Shown here: positions 22,047-32,182 of the stretch, piece by piece | Numbering within the stretch: the stretch's first letter is position 1 | How the letters are laid out: each line of letters opens with the position of its first letter | NCBI RefSeq assembly: GCF_009742825.1 | Contig: NZ_WPCE01000009.1 | Span: 1 to 32,660, forward strand | From: Halorubrum sp. CBA1125 | GTDB taxonomy: Archaea; Halobacteriota; Halobacteria; Halobacteriales; Haloferacaceae | Reading direction: 5' to 3' | DNA length: 32,660 bases | The notes under the pieces: generated by a model | The model's database searches: none | The model's input: the letters and a program-made list of their open reading frames with translations, nothing else | What the model was told of the DNA's origin: nothing | Position numbers and translations under genes: made by a program

Positions 22047-23222
22047 TCAATCAATTAACTCCCACTGGTTAGTCATTCCTCCATAGACACGGTTTAAAAC
22101 TCGTCGTCTCGAGAAAATACGGGCAAATAAAACAGGGTGGCGGAGGAGACGCAGTAGAACTGCACTCGGAGACCGGTCAACGTCTTCAATATCGATCCCG
22201 GCAGCGGCACGAATTGCTGCTCCCAGAACCTTGGGATTACGAGTTTCAAGAAAGTATCTCACAACTGTGGCGAAAATGTACTCCGTTTTCATCCTCTGAT
22301 ATAATCTATCAGGATAATTGTGTAATTGGCTTCTGTTAGCCAGCTCTGCGGCCAAGAATCCCGATTCAACGGCCTGTGAGATCCCCTTTCCGGTGAGTCG
22401 GTTTGCTATACCTGCAGCATCACCCACTCGTACGACTGAATGCTCCGGTAGATGGGTTCTGTCGGGATCAAGGCTTGGTCCCTCGGGAATGATTGCGACG
22501 TTCGTCCGTTCCTGCGACGGGACTGGCCACCCATTCCGCTCACAGGCTTCCCTCAATGCCTTCATATAATCATTAGGCCGGTCACTGACCGTCCAGCCGA
22601 TACCAACGTTGGCTCGTTGCGATGTCTTCGGGAATGCCCACGAGTACCCTGTATAGTTCTCCAGAATTATCCGGCTGTTCGGGTACAACTCGGTGAAGTC
22701 CCCTTCGACATCACTGTTAAGCGCTACCATATATCCTGAATACTCGTTGGTTGTTCCGAGCGCTTTACTAGAGAGTGATGGCTGACCGGTTGCATCAACG
22801 ACGAGATCATACTCATCGGTGAACTCGTGGAAATCTGTCCGTGTGATAGACTGGTTTTCGTGGATGTCAACACCCTTCTCTGAGAGTTGTTCTGCCCAGG
22901 ACTGCTCAACGACATTTCGGTCCGTTATATATGTATCCGCAGCAGGAAAGGTGCCGGCTCCAGTGCGGTGGCGATCGGCGTCGATTCCGTCATACACCTC
23001 CACTTCCATCGCTGGCAGCGGGTTGAGAAAGCCGTTCTCTACAGTCGGTTCGAGTGGGATCTTCGATACCGCTGTCATCGCTTCTCCGCAATTAACGCCT
23101 TTGCTATCGTAGGACTGCCGCTCATATAGTTCGACGACGAATCCAGCGTCGTCGAATCCAGCAGCTGCTGCAAGCCCGGCCATCCCTCCACCTATTACCG
23201 CAATTTTGGACGTTCGAGTCAT
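22047..23222 (-). CDS. Geranylgeranyl reductase-family flavoprotein
   Basis: The 391-residue protein begins with an FAD-binding Rossmann motif, KIAVIGGGMAGLAAA (6-20), and shows the second flavin motif VVRVGDAAGIANRLTGKGIS. The family reduces double bonds of geranylgeranyl chains in archaeal lipids or quinone side chains. The ATG at 23222 places the Rossmann motif at the N-terminus; the longer reading from 23282 overlaps the preceding gene without support. It is the last gene of a leftward run that includes CopA. Whether it acts on membrane lipids or another isoprenoid is open. Confidence 0.85.
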   Translation of the reverse strand: MTRTSKIAVIGGGMAGLAAAAGFDDAGFVVELYERQSYDSKGVNCGEAMTAVSKIPLEPTVENGFLNPLPAMEVEVYDGIDADRHRTGAGTFPAADTYITDRNVVEQSWAEQLSEKGVDIHENQSITRTDFHEFTDEYDLVVDATGQPSLSSKALGTTNEYSGYMVALNSDVEGDFTELYPNSRIILENYTGYSWAFPKTSQRANVGIGWTVSDRPNDYMKALREACERNGWPVPSQERTNVAIIPEGPSLDPDRTHLPEHSVVRVGDAAGIANRLTGKGISQAVESGFLAAELANRSQLHNYPDRLYQRMKTEYIFATVVRYFLETRNPKVLGAAIRAAAGIDIEDVDRSPSAVLLRLLRHPVLFARIFSRRRVLNRVYGGMTNQWELID

Positions 23223-23250
23223 CGGTTTTTGCCAATCTTTGAGGCCATCG

Positions 23251-24252
23251 TTAAGCTCCCAACAGCATCCGAAGTGACCCACGAACGCCCATCGGGAGTC
23301 CGATCGCTCCGATGAAGAACGTCATAAGCCACCACCACGTGTGATTCATCTCCTCTTTCGCATCGGCGAGATACCACACGATGCCGACAGTCACGACGAG
23401 TTTCAGCACGAACGTCGATCCGGAGAATCCAGTCGCCTGGTACACGAGATTCGTCACGACCAGCTTTGGGGAGTAGCCGAGGAACGTCACACCGATGAGA
23501 TTCTGCGCAGCGTCCCACAACTGGCCGAAAACGGCCAGCAGAATTAGCGGGTGTCGAAGGTGGGTGATATTGGCGAAACTCGTGCCCCAGTAGTAGAGTG
23601 CGGTTACGCCGAGCGCTATCCCCGTCGTCGCGACAGGAACCCATAGGCGGAGTGGGGTCGATGTCGAGAGGCCGTGCCAAACAGCCCACCAGACGGCCCC
23701 GACAGCCCACACCGACCCGACGAGCCCGACTGTTAGCGGGATAGATCCGATATTTTGGTCACGCAAGAGTGCACCGACACCGAGCGCGAGGATGGTGACA
23801 GCGGTGACGACGATGTAAATCGATGGCGTGATGAACCACACCGCGTAGTCCCCGAGCAGCCCGAGATCCTCGAGGGCGCGCATCGCCCCACCTGCGATGA
23901 TGATCGGAGCGAACCCGTAGGCCAGTCGTGCGTCGAACGTGACGTCGAGTTGGTCGAGATACGCACGTAGTCCGGGGAGGCTGTATACGACTGCCGCGAG
24001 GTAGATTACCGTGTTCACCGCGTTGTAGCCCTGGACAGCACGAATCCCCTCGTGCGTGACTGGCTGACCGGCCGCATCGGCGACGACTGGTCCCCAGAGA
24101 TACTGCCAGATGAACCGGTCGTAGACCAACGTCGGAAACACGAGGATGCCCCCACCGAGAAGGACGAGCGGGGCCAGCAGGTACAGCGCCCACCACTCGC
24201 GTGAGCCGGTCTCCGGAAGGACAGTCTCGACGCGGCGGGTGACAGTACTCAC
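23251..24252 (-). CDS. DUF63 family integral membrane protein
   Basis: The 333-residue protein has about eight to nine helices and matches the archaeal DUF63 pattern: GYNAVNTVIYLAAVVYSLPG, then DARLAYGFAPIIIAGGAMRA, LEDLG and FITPSIYIVV. The role of DUF63 is unknown. The chosen start is a GTG at 24252 that overlaps the stop of the preceding DUF7123-like gene as GTGA, a strong sign of coupling. It lies 28 bases before the geranylgeranyl reductase gene. An ATG-initiated reading from 24300 would overlap the upstream gene by 50 bases and is less likely. Confidence 0.85.
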   Translation of the reverse strand: MSTVTRRVETVLPETGSREWWALYLLAPLVLLGGGILVFPTLVYDRFIWQYLWGPVVADAAGQPVTHEGIRAVQGYNAVNTVIYLAAVVYSLPGLRAYLDQLDVTFDARLAYGFAPIIIAGGAMRALEDLGLLGDYAVWFITPSIYIVVTAVTILALGVGALLRDQNIGSIPLTVGLVGSVWAVGAVWWAVWHGLSTSTPLRLWVPVATTGIALGVTALYYWGTSFANITHLRHPLILLAVFGQLWDAAQNLIGVTFLGYSPKLVVTNLVYQATGFSGSTFVLKLVVTVGIVWYLADAKEEMNHTWWWLMTFFIGAIGLPMGVRGSLRMLLGA

Positions 24253-24473
24253 GACCCGTTCACCTCCAATCGCCACGTCGTGCTTTTCGAGCGCCCCCAC
24301 TGTTCGAGTGAAACGATTGTGAGTTCGTCCTGGAGCTGGCTGAGGTACTGCGCGACTGCCTTGGGAGATCCGTCGAGGTCGCTGGCAATCTCGCGAGCCC
24401 GGAGGTATGTCGGTTCGCTACTGGCTGTCTCGACGAGGTACCTTCGAACCGTGTGCCGGGAAATATTCGACAT
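24249..24473 (-). CDS. DUF7123-like small winged-helix protein
   Basis: The 74-residue protein begins MSNISRHTVRRYLVETA and contains LRAREIASDLDGSPKAVAQY and WGRSKSTTWRLEV, the pattern of small haloarchaeal HTH proteins (DUF7123). It probably binds DNA but no target is known. It starts 17 bases after the CopA stop and overlaps the DUF63 gene by four bases, so all three are probably on one transcript. The longer reading from 24665 lies inside CopA and is rejected. Confidence 0.82.
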   Translation of the reverse strand: MSNISRHTVRRYLVETASSEPTYLRAREIASDLDGSPKAVAQYLSQLQDELTIVSLEQWGRSKSTTWRLEVNGS

Positions 24474-24490
24474 TGATCTAGAGGTGACGG

Positions 24491-27097
24491 TTAGCGAAGA
24501 AATCCGAAGAGCTTGTAGTCGTGATCGGGGGTGTACCGCCGGAACAGGAGACTGTTCGTCAGCACCGACACCGACGAGAACGCCATTGCTGCTGCAGCGA
24601 GCACGGGCTGGAGGAGGCCGAGCGACGCTAACGGAATCATCGCCGTGTTGTAACCGAGCGCCCACACGAGGTTCTGTTTGATCTTCTGGAGTGTCGCGTC
24701 TGAGATTCGGATCGCCTTTACCACGTCGAGCGGGTCGTCTCGCATCAGCGTGACGTCTGCAGCTTCGATGGCGACGTCGGTGCCGGAGCCGATTGCTGTC
24801 CCGACGTGTGCGACCGCGAGTGCCGGAGCGTCGTTGACGCCGTCACCGACCATCATCGCCTGCCGGCCCTCGTCTTGAATACTGTCGACCGCGTTGGACT
24901 TGTCCTCAGGAAGGACTCCTGCGCGGACGTTCTTCGGGTCGATACCCACCTGTTTAGCGACCGCACGGGCAGTTCGCTCGTTGTCGCCCGTAATCATCAT
25001 CACGTCAACTCCCCGCTCCTGGAGTGCTGTGACAGCCTGCTTGGAGCTTTCCTTCACTGTGTCGGCGTCGGCGACCACACCCACGAGCTCCCCCTCGTAG
25101 GCGACCAGCATCGCCGTCTTCCCCTCGTTCTCGAGGCGTTCCATCGTCTCCTCAGCGGGAGAGGGGTCGATCCCGTTGTCCCGCAGCAGCTTGCGGTTGC
25201 CGACCAGCACCTCGCTGTCACCAATGACTGCTTTGATCCCGTGGCCCGGAACGTTCTCGAAGTCGTCAGGCTCAGTCACGTCCAGGCCGCGTTCTTCGGC
25301 CCCTTCGACGATTGCACGGGCGAGCGGGTGTTCGCTGCCGCTTTCAGCTATCGCCGCCAGTCGAAGCACATCATCCTCTGAGAGGCGCTCACGGGTGCTG
25401 AGCTGTCCACCATCTGGGGTCGGCTCGCCACCGTCAGTCACCACATTTCCATCGCTATCAAAGACGACCACGTCGGTGAGTTCCATTTCCCCTTCGGTGA
25501 GTGTGCCCGTCTTGTCGAAGACGACTGTATCGACGTCTTTCGCTCGTTCGAGGATGTCACCGCCCTTGAACAGGACGCCGTTCTGGGCACCAATCGTCGT
25601 CCCGACCATCGTCGCTGCGGGCGTCGCCAGCCCCAGCGCACAGGGACAGGCGATGAGGATCGAGGACGCGAAGACAATTATCGCGAACTCGAAGACTGAA
25701 ACGGTCCCACCGACCGGGGCCGGGCCGCCAGCAACCTGACCCCACAGCGGGAGCCAGTCGACGAAGCCAGCGAGAGCCTCGGGGAACAGGAACCAGACGA
25801 CACCCCAGAGAAGGGCGTTCGCGATGACCGCAGGCACGAAGTACGCGGAGATGCGGTCGGCGAGATTCTGGATGTCGGGCTGGCGCGACTGGGCCTCCTT
25901 GACTGTCTGGACGATCTGTTGGAGGGCCGTGTCTTCTCCAACCTTCGTCGCCTCCACGACAAGGACGCCGTTCTCGTTAATCGTCGAGCCGACGACCTCA
26001 TCGCCCTCCTCTTTCTCGACAGGCACAGATTCGCCAGTGACCATTGACTCGTCGACGGCAGACTGACCGTCGACAACGACACCGTCTGTGGGAATCTTCT
26101 CACCTGGACGAATTTTCATCCGGTCACCAGTTGTGACCTCTTCAAGCGGAACTTCTTCTTCACTGCCGTCCTCGCGGACAATGGTCGCCGTTTCGGCTTC
26201 CATTTCGAGGAGCTTTCGGAGGGCCTCACCCGCTTGGCCCTTCGACCGAGCTTCGAGATAGTTACCCAACGTGATGAACACGAGGATGAGGGCTGCCGTG
26301 TCGAAATAAAGTCCACCTGCAATGAGTTCAGCAAGGACTGCCACAGAGTATAGATAGGCCGTTGTTGAACCGATCGCAATCAGCACGTCCATATTGGCGC
26401 GGCCGTTCTTCACGATCGCCTTGTACGAGTTCTTATAGAACGGCCAGCCGAGGATCGCCTGTACCGGCGTGGCGAGGAGGAACTCAACCCAGCCAAGTTC
26501 CACACCGAAGACGGCTTCAGGGACGATCGCGCCACCGAGCAGATAATTGTCGATGAGGAAGAAGAGCAACGGTGCCGATAACACTGCCCCAAAGAGGGTC
26601 AACCTGAGTTGCTTCCGAGTTTCGGCTTGACGGGCGGCATCTCGTGCGTCCTGGCCCGACTCTTCGTCGGCACCATCTTCGCGGACGGGCGAGTAGCCAG
26701 CCTCCTCGATAGCATCGTACAGCGCACCAATAGATACTTCCGCAGGATTGTAGGTGACCTGTGCTTCGTCGGTTGCGTAATTGACCTCCGCATTAACGAC
26801 GCCCGGAATATTTTCAAGAGCGGTTTGGTTGGTCTCGGCGCAGTTGGCACAGGTCATATCGGAGATGGCAATCGTTACCGTCTCAGAGACTGCGCCGTAC
26901 CCGGCCTCGTCGATCGCGTCGTAGATTTCTTTGAGCGATACCTCTTCAGGGTCGTAGGTGACGGAACCCTCGTCGGTGGCGAAGTTCGCATCCGCCTCCG
27001 ATACCCCGTCGAGCGATTCGAGAGTGTCCTGGATCGTCGCCGAACAGTTGGCGCAGGACATTCCCGTGATATCAAGATGGATTGTTTGGCTTGTCAT
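24491..27097 (-). CDS. copA: CopA-type copper-exporting P1B ATPase
   Basis: The 868-residue pump has two N-terminal HMA domains with GMSCANC (12-18) and MTCANC (81-86), the actuator TGES (354-357), the metal site [10 protein letters not shown] (CPC at 484-486), DKTGT (528-532), the intact [10 protein letters not shown], and GDGVND. Near the end are YNTAM and [12 protein letters not shown], the polar residues that complete the Cu(I) site in P1B-1 pumps. It should move Cu(I) (or Ag(I)) out of the cytoplasm. An Lrp-TRASH regulator gene lies 94 bases upstream on the same strand and a CopZ-like chaperone is divergent beyond that. Three further leftward genes follow closely. Confidence 0.96.
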   Translation of the reverse strand: MTSQTIHLDITGMSCANCSATIQDTLESLDGVSEADANFATDEGSVTYDPEEVSLKEIYDAIDEAGYGAVSETVTIAISDMTCANCAETNQTALENIPGVVNAEVNYATDEAQVTYNPAEVSIGALYDAIEEAGYSPVREDGADEESGQDARDAARQAETRKQLRLTLFGAVLSAPLLFFLIDNYLLGGAIVPEAVFGVELGWVEFLLATPVQAILGWPFYKNSYKAIVKNGRANMDVLIAIGSTTAYLYSVAVLAELIAGGLYFDTAALILVFITLGNYLEARSKGQAGEALRKLLEMEAETATIVREDGSEEEVPLEEVTTGDRMKIRPGEKIPTDGVVVDGQSAVDESMVTGESVPVEKEEGDEVVGSTINENGVLVVEATKVGEDTALQQIVQTVKEAQSRQPDIQNLADRISAYFVPAVIANALLWGVVWFLFPEALAGFVDWLPLWGQVAGGPAPVGGTVSVFEFAIIVFASSILIACPCALGLATPAATMVGTTIGAQNGVLFKGGDILERAKDVDTVVFDKTGTLTEGEMELTDVVVFDSDGNVVTDGGEPTPDGGQLSTRERLSEDDVLRLAAIAESGSEHPLARAIVEGAEERGLDVTEPDDFENVPGHGIKAVIGDSEVLVGNRKLLRDNGIDPSPAEETMERLENEGKTAMLVAYEGELVGVVADADTVKESSKQAVTALQERGVDVMMITGDNERTARAVAKQVGIDPKNVRAGVLPEDKSNAVDSIQDEGRQAMMVGDGVNDAPALAVAHVGTAIGSGTDVAIEAADVTLMRDDPLDVVKAIRISDATLQKIKQNLVWALGYNTAMIPLASLGLLQPVLAAAAMAFSSVSVLTNSLLFRRYTPDHDYKLFGFLR

Positions 27098-27191
27098 GCT
27101 TGTTCTACTATACGGGGTCTAGGTTTAGGCGATTTACTGCTTCGAGAGGCGGGGTTTCGACTGCAGGAAAATTTGGATTCCAAAGACAGCG

Positions 27192-27782
27192 TTACGCTCC
27201 CTCTTCGAGTCGCTGATACCGATCGTCGAACCGTGTGAGACAGGACGGACAACAGAAGTGATAGATCTCTCCGTCGATTCTCGTCGTTTCACCTTGATTA
27301 TCAACGGTATTGTTACATTCAGCACAGGTGAGTGCAAATTCGACGCCATCAACGGACGGCGTCCATTCAAGCTCGTCAATTAGCGTGACGGTGTAATCTG
27401 CTACATCGATCTCGTTAAAGAGTCCATCTACCCACTGACGTACGTTCTGGGCTTCAACACGGGCATAGAACCAAAGATCTCCTTCGGAGGTCGTGAAGAC
27501 GTGTTCAACGCCATCTGACTCTCGAGCCCGCTCGCGGGCGGCCTCCAACGACGCTGAGCCGATTTCGGCCTGAATAAATACCGGTACACCAGCTCGGAGA
27601 TGAGCCCGGTTGACGTCAATCGTGAAGTTGTTAATGATGCCAGCTTCCTGTAATCGCTTTACCCGGTCAGACACGGCTGGCCCCGACAAGTCGACCTCCT
27701 CGCCAATATCGCTGAACGGGCGGCGGGCGTCATCAGCGAGTAACGAGAGGATTTCTAAGTCGGTTTCATCCAAATTGCGCAT
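27192..27782 (-). CDS. Lrp/AsnC-TRASH regulator of the copper operon
   Basis: The 196-residue protein has an AsnC helix-turn-helix (DETDLEILSLLADDARRPFS, LSGPAVSDRVKRLQEAGIIN), a central domain and a TRASH zinc-ribbon with CAEC (153-156) and FCCPSC (177-182). It is a paralogue of the 16202 regulator. Placed between copA and copZ-like genes, it is the natural copper sensor here. The start at 27782 gives the family N-terminus; an ATAATGTA stretch 23-30 bases before it could be its TATA box, just beside a TGTTG/CAACA palindrome that may be its operator. Confidence 0.92.
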   Translation of the reverse strand: MRNLDETDLEILSLLADDARRPFSDIGEEVDLSGPAVSDRVKRLQEAGIINNFTIDVNRAHLRAGVPVFIQAEIGSASLEAARERARESDGVEHVFTTSEGDLWFYARVEAQNVRQWVDGLFNEIDVADYTVTLIDELEWTPSVDGVEFALTCAECNNTVDNQGETTRIDGEIYHFCCPSCLTRFDDRYQRLEEGA

Positions 27783-27812
27783 ACGACCGCTTCGTCTCGC
27801 AGGATACATTAT

Positions 27813-27826
27813 TGTTGCCCACAACA
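27813..27826. promoter_or_regulatory. Possible operator palindrome between copper genes
   Basis: TGTTG-CCCA-CAACA lies just upstream of the TATA-like region of the Lrp-TRASH gene and about 85 bases before the divergent chaperone. Lrp-type regulators bind short palindromes at such sites. Only five-base arms are present, so chance cannot be excluded. Confidence 0.35.
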
Positions 27827-27910
27827 CACCTTCGAAATCGGTGATCCAGGGCTGCGACAACATTGGATTCTAAGCAGAAAACCACATAGAATACTCGCCC
27901 CTATCTACGA

Positions 27911-28114
27911 ATGGATATGACTCAGACAATCACCGTCGAAGGAATGACCTGTGAACATTGCGAGCAGACCGTCGAAGAGGCACTCGAAGAAGTTGAGGGG
28001 GTTACGTCTGCTACTGCGGATCGTGACTCAGAATCCGCGACGGTCGAGGGGTCCGCTGAACGGGATGAGCTTGTGACTGTGGTCGAAGACGCTGGATACG
28101 ATGCCTCTGCGTAA
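27911..28114 (+). CDS. CopZ-like HMA copper chaperone
   Basis: The 67-residue protein is a single HMA domain with VEGMTCEHCEQTVEEALEEV (Cys14, Cys17), the form seen in cytoplasmic copper chaperones that deliver Cu(I) to CopA. It is very acidic, as usual for haloarchaea. The start at 27911 has a second ATG two codons later; both give the same domain. It is divergent from the Lrp-TRASH/copA operon and lies 71 bases before the aconitase gene on the same strand. Confidence 0.92.
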   Translation: MDMTQTITVEGMTCEHCEQTVEEALEEVEGVTSATADRDSESATVEGSAERDELVTVVEDAGYDASA

Positions 28115-28185
28115 CAAATCCCGATTCTCGTCGAATCGGATTCGGAGAGGGATTGATACGACTGCCAATCCCAGGTGTAGATACT

Positions 28186-30968
28186 ATGACTGATACACTT
28201 CCGTTCGATGCCGTCCGCGAGCTCGACGTCGACGGGACGACGTACAAGATGGCCGATCTTCGAGCACTCGAAGAGCAGGGGCTCTGTGACCTCGACACGC
28301 TCCCTGTGAGCATCCGTATTCTGCTTGAGTCGGTGCTCCGGAACGCCGACGGCGAAACTGTTACTGCAGCGGATGTCAAGAATGCTGCTGGCTGGAAGCC
28401 AGACGTACCGGACGCAGAGGTTCCGTTCTCTCCATCACGAGTCGTCCTACAGGATCTCACTGGCGTGCCCGCAGTTGTCGACCTGGCGGCCCTTCGATCC
28501 GAAGTCGACCGCAAAGATCGGGACCCGACCCTGGTCGAACCAGAGATCCCTATTGATCTCGTAATCGACCACAGCGTCCAAGTCGACTACTTCGACTCCG
28601 AGGACGCCTACGAGAAGAACGTCGAACTGGAGTACGAGCGCAACGCCGAACGGTATCGCGCGATCAAGTGGGCGCAGAACGCCTTCGAGAACTTCAACGT
28701 CGTCCCGCCGGGGACCGGCATCGTCCACCAGGTGAATCTCGAGCATCTGGGCCGGGTCGTCCACGCCCGCGAGCGAGACGGTGAGAAATGGCTCCTGCCG
28801 GACACACTCGTCGGCACGGACAGCCACACCCCAATGATCGGTGGCATCGGTGTGGTCGGCTGGGGCGTCGGCGGCATTGAAGCGGAAGCGGCAATGCTCG
28901 GTCAGCCGGTCACGATGAAACTTCCCGAGGTCGTCGGCGTCCGCCTCGAAGGCGAATTACCCGAGGGCGCGACGGCGACGGATCTCGTGCTCCACATCAC
29001 CGAACGGCTCCGCGAGGTCGGCGTCGTCGACCGGTTCGTCGAATTCTTCGGTCCTGGTGTGGAGAATCTCACAGTCCCCGACCGGGCCACGATCGCCAAT
29101 ATGGCGCCCGAACAGGGCTCGACGATCAGTATGTTCCCGGTCGACGAGCAGACGCTCGAGTATCTCGAACTCACCGGGCGTGACCCCGCCCACATCGACC
29201 TTGTTCGCGAGTACCTCGAAGCGCAAGGGCTATTCGGAGAACAGGAACCGGAATACACCGAGGTGGTCGAGTTCGATCTTTCGACTGTTGAGCCGAGTCT
29301 CGCCGGACATAAGCGGCCACAGGACCGGATTCCGATGGGGGACGTGAAACAGAGCTTCCGGGGACTTCTCCACGGGGAGTTCGAAGACGACCTCGATGAT
29401 GTCGACGAAGACGCCCTACAGCGGTGGCTCGGCGAAGGTGATGCAGCTGGTGCGGAGACCGACGGCGGTGTTCAGGTCGAACCCGAATCGGAACTGCACC
29501 CGTTAACCAAACGCGTTGAGGTCGACCTCGACGGTGAGACAGTGGAAATTGGACACGGAGACGTCCTCGTCAGCGCCATCACGAGCTGTACGAACACTTC
29601 GAACCCGTCGGTGATGATCGCTGCTGGTCTGCTTGCCCAGAACGCCGTCGAGAAAGGTTTAGATGTCCCGCCGTACGTCAAGACGAGTCTCGCACCCGGC
29701 AGTCGCGTCGTCACGCAGTACCTCGAGGAATCGGGCCTGCTTCCGTATCTCGAAGAGCTCGGGTACGCGGTCGTCGGCTACGGCTGTACCACTTGTATCG
29801 GGAACGCCGGACCACTTCCCGATCCCATCGAGCAAGCGATCGACGACCACGACCTCTGGACGACGAGCGTCCTCTCCGGAAATCGGAACTTCGAGGCGCG
29901 TATTCACCCGAAGATCCGCGCGAACTACCTCGCGAGCCCGCCGCTCGTCGTCGCCTACGGCCTCGCAGGGCGGATGGACGTCGACCTCGAGAACGAGCCG
30001 CTAGGCACCGACGAGGAGGGGGGATCGGTGTATCTGGCGGACATCTGGCCCGACGCAGCGGACGTGCAGGCAGCAATCCACGAGAACGTCTCTCCTGAGA
30101 TGTTCGAGGAGAAGTATGCCTCTGTGTTCGAGGGTGACGAGCGGTGGGCTGCTCTCGACGCGCCCACAGGTGACGTCTACGAGTGGGACGACAACTCGAC
30201 ATACATCCGAGAGCCGCCGTTCTTCCAGGACTTCCCCCTCGAAAAACCCGGCGTCGCCGATATTGAGGATGCACGCTGCCTGCTGACACTCGGCGATACC
30301 GTTACGACCGACCACATCAGCCCTGCTGGCCCCTTCGGATCTGACCTCCCTGCCGGCCAGTGGCTGCTCGATAACGGCGTTGAGCCGCACGAGTTCAACA
30401 CCTACGGCGCGCGCGGGGCAACCACGAGGTGATGATGCGGGGAACGTTCGCCAATGTCCGCATCGAGAACGAGATGCTCGACGATGTCGAGGGTGGCTAT
30501 ACGATCCACCACCCAACCGACGAGCAGACGACCGTGTTCGAAGCCAGCCAGCGCTACCGCGAGGAGGGAGTCCCGCTCGTCGTGATGGCAGGCGAAGAGT
30601 TCGGTACCGGCTCCAGCCGGGACTGGGCGGCGAAAGGAACGGACCTACTCGGTGTTCGCGCAACCATCGCCGAGAGTTACGAGCGCATCTACCGCGACAA
30701 CCTCGTCGGCATGGGTGTGCTCCCCCTGCAGTTCGATGATGGCGACTCGTGGGAATCTCTCGGTCTGGATGGGTCTGAGATCTTCACGATCCACGGCCTC
30801 GATGACGGGCTCGATGTGATGGACGAACTGACCGTTATCGCCGAGCGCGCGGACGGGTCGACTGTCGAGTTCCCGGTCACAGCACAGGTCGGCACGCCGG
30901 CCGCCGTGACCTATATCGAACACGGCGGCATCCTCCACTACGTCCTTAGACGGCTCCTCATGCGATAA
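28186..30968 (+). pseudogene. acnA: AcnA-type aconitate hydratase, broken by one frameshift
   Basis: The N-terminal 748 codons give an AcnA/IRP-type aconitase with GTDSHTPMIGGIGVVGWGVG, the Fe-S cysteines in ITSCTNTSNPS and GYGCTTCIGN, and TTDHISPAG. The frame stops at 30432 after [11 protein letters not shown]. The next frame, read from about 30420, continues [20 protein letters not shown] and carries [17 protein letters not shown], the catalytic serine loop, ending at 30968. The expected text is [13 protein letters not shown], so one base is missing around 30410-30420 in GCGCGCGGGGC. Restored, it would be about 927 residues, normal for AcnA. Start at 28186 follows AGGTG. Without repair the C-terminal swivel domain is separate. 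It would interconvert citrate and isocitrate in the TCA cycle. Confidence 0.88.
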
Positions 30969-31036
30969 TCTCTCTCAACTGACTCTATTTCTGGAAGCAC
31001 AAGCAACACGAAAAACTTTGAGTCCAAATTAGCGTT

Positions 31037-31537
31037 TCAATCGTGCGTAGACTCTGTTCGGATGATGCCCGCTACGTTATCCATCTGAGCTGAAACGTGT
31101 GCGCTCTCACCAGCAACATGCGTAATTAAATCGTCCAGAGTGATCATCCCGATAACGCTCCCGTCTTCAACAACCGGGACGTGTCGAGCACCCGCTTCGT
31201 TCATTTGTCTCAGGACTTTTGGAATCTCAGCATCTGCTGGCACAGTAAGTGGGTCACGCGTCATCACGTCAGCAGCTCGTACGTCGTCTCCACTCGTCTC
31301 GGCTGTGAGCACACTTAACTCGCTTTCCTCGGTGAGCAGGTTAGCAATCAGGTCTCGATCGGTGATGATACCAGAGATCTGATCGGATTCTTCGACGACC
31401 ACGTACCTGGCACACCGCGATTGGGAGATCATCGTGTGAGCGATCTCGGCAACCGTGGCGTCAGGCGTGACACGGGCGACCGACTCATCAGCAATACGAC
31501 CAATATCCATCCGGAGGTCAGTTGGTCTGGTACCCAT
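31037..31537 (-). CDS. Tandem CBS-domain protein
   Basis: The 166-residue protein consists of two CBS domains. The first has IADESVARVTPDATVAEIAH and SGIITDRDLI; the second has DVMTRDPLTVPADAEIPKVL, ARHVPVVEDGSVIGMITLDD. CBS pairs bind adenine nucleotides and act as energy or redox sensors. There is no attached catalytic domain, so it probably regulates a partner. The start could be 31537 or an internal ATG at 31510; the first gives a slightly longer N-terminus. Confidence 0.9.
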   Translation of the reverse strand: MGTRPTDLRMDIGRIADESVARVTPDATVAEIAHTMISQSRCARYVVVEESDQISGIITDRDLIANLLTEESELSVLTAETSGDDVRAADVMTRDPLTVPADAEIPKVLRQMNEAGARHVPVVEDGSVIGMITLDDLITHVAGESAHVSAQMDNVAGIIRTESTHD

Positions 31538-31690
31538 GCTAATCAGTACGACTCATAACAGGAAATAGCTTAGCATCAGCTGGTCGTCATAGAAATCCTC
31601 CACTCTTCAACCGTGAGAGACGACAATCTCCAAACTTTGTGAAGTTACAAAAAGTGTTACCAGCTACGCCACTATCCAAGAGCGCTGGCT

Positions 31691-31698
31691 TTTATAAT
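31691..31698 (+). promoter_or_regulatory. TATA-like box before the UspA gene
   Basis: TTTATAAT lies 24-31 bases before the ATG at 31722, as expected for a haloarchaeal promoter with a very short leader. Confidence 0.6.
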
Positions 31699-31721
31699 CT
31701 AGTCTCAATAAGTAAAGAGAA

Positions 31722-32171
31722 ATGTACGATACGGTTTTGCTCTCGACTGACGGGACAGTTGCTTCTGAGGAAGCTGAATCCCATGCTATCGCGCTAGCAG
31801 AGGCCAATAATGCCGATCTTCATGTTCTGTATGTAGTCGATGAGGACGTCGTAACAGCATACAGCGGTGACGAGTACGTTGATGAAGCCGAAGGCCCAGA
31901 ACATGGCCTCGAAGAACTTGGAACGGAAACAATCGCAGACATCCAATATAAAGCGAAGGAGGTCGGTGTCAATGTTGTCAAAGCAATTGAGCACGGCCGA
32001 CCGGCTGAGACGATTGTACGGTATGCTGATGCCGAAGATATGGATCTACTTGTACTTGGAACGAAACACCGGCCGGAAGAATACCGGGCCTTGCTCGGAA
32101 GCGTGACCGACCGCGTCCTTCGATTGACGACCCGCCCAGCGACCGTCGTGAAGACGGAAGTCGACGAATAG
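31722..32171 (+). CDS. Single-domain universal stress protein
   Basis: The 149-residue protein has a UspA fold: MYDTVLLSTDGTVASEEAES at the first strand and helix, ADLHVLYVVDED, and DLLVLGTKHRPEEYRALLGS near the end. The usual G-x2-G part of the ATP loop reads GTKH, so one glycine is changed; nucleotide binding may be altered. It is divergent from the CBS gene. Such small Usp proteins are cytoplasmic and form dimers. Confidence 0.9.
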   Translation: MYDTVLLSTDGTVASEEAESHAIALAEANNADLHVLYVVDEDVVTAYSGDEYVDEAEGPEHGLEELGTETIADIQYKAKEVGVNVVKAIEHGRPAETIVRYADAEDMDLLVLGTKHRPEEYRALLGSVTDRVLRLTTRPATVVKTEVDE

Positions 32172-32182
32172 GGGAAGAACAG

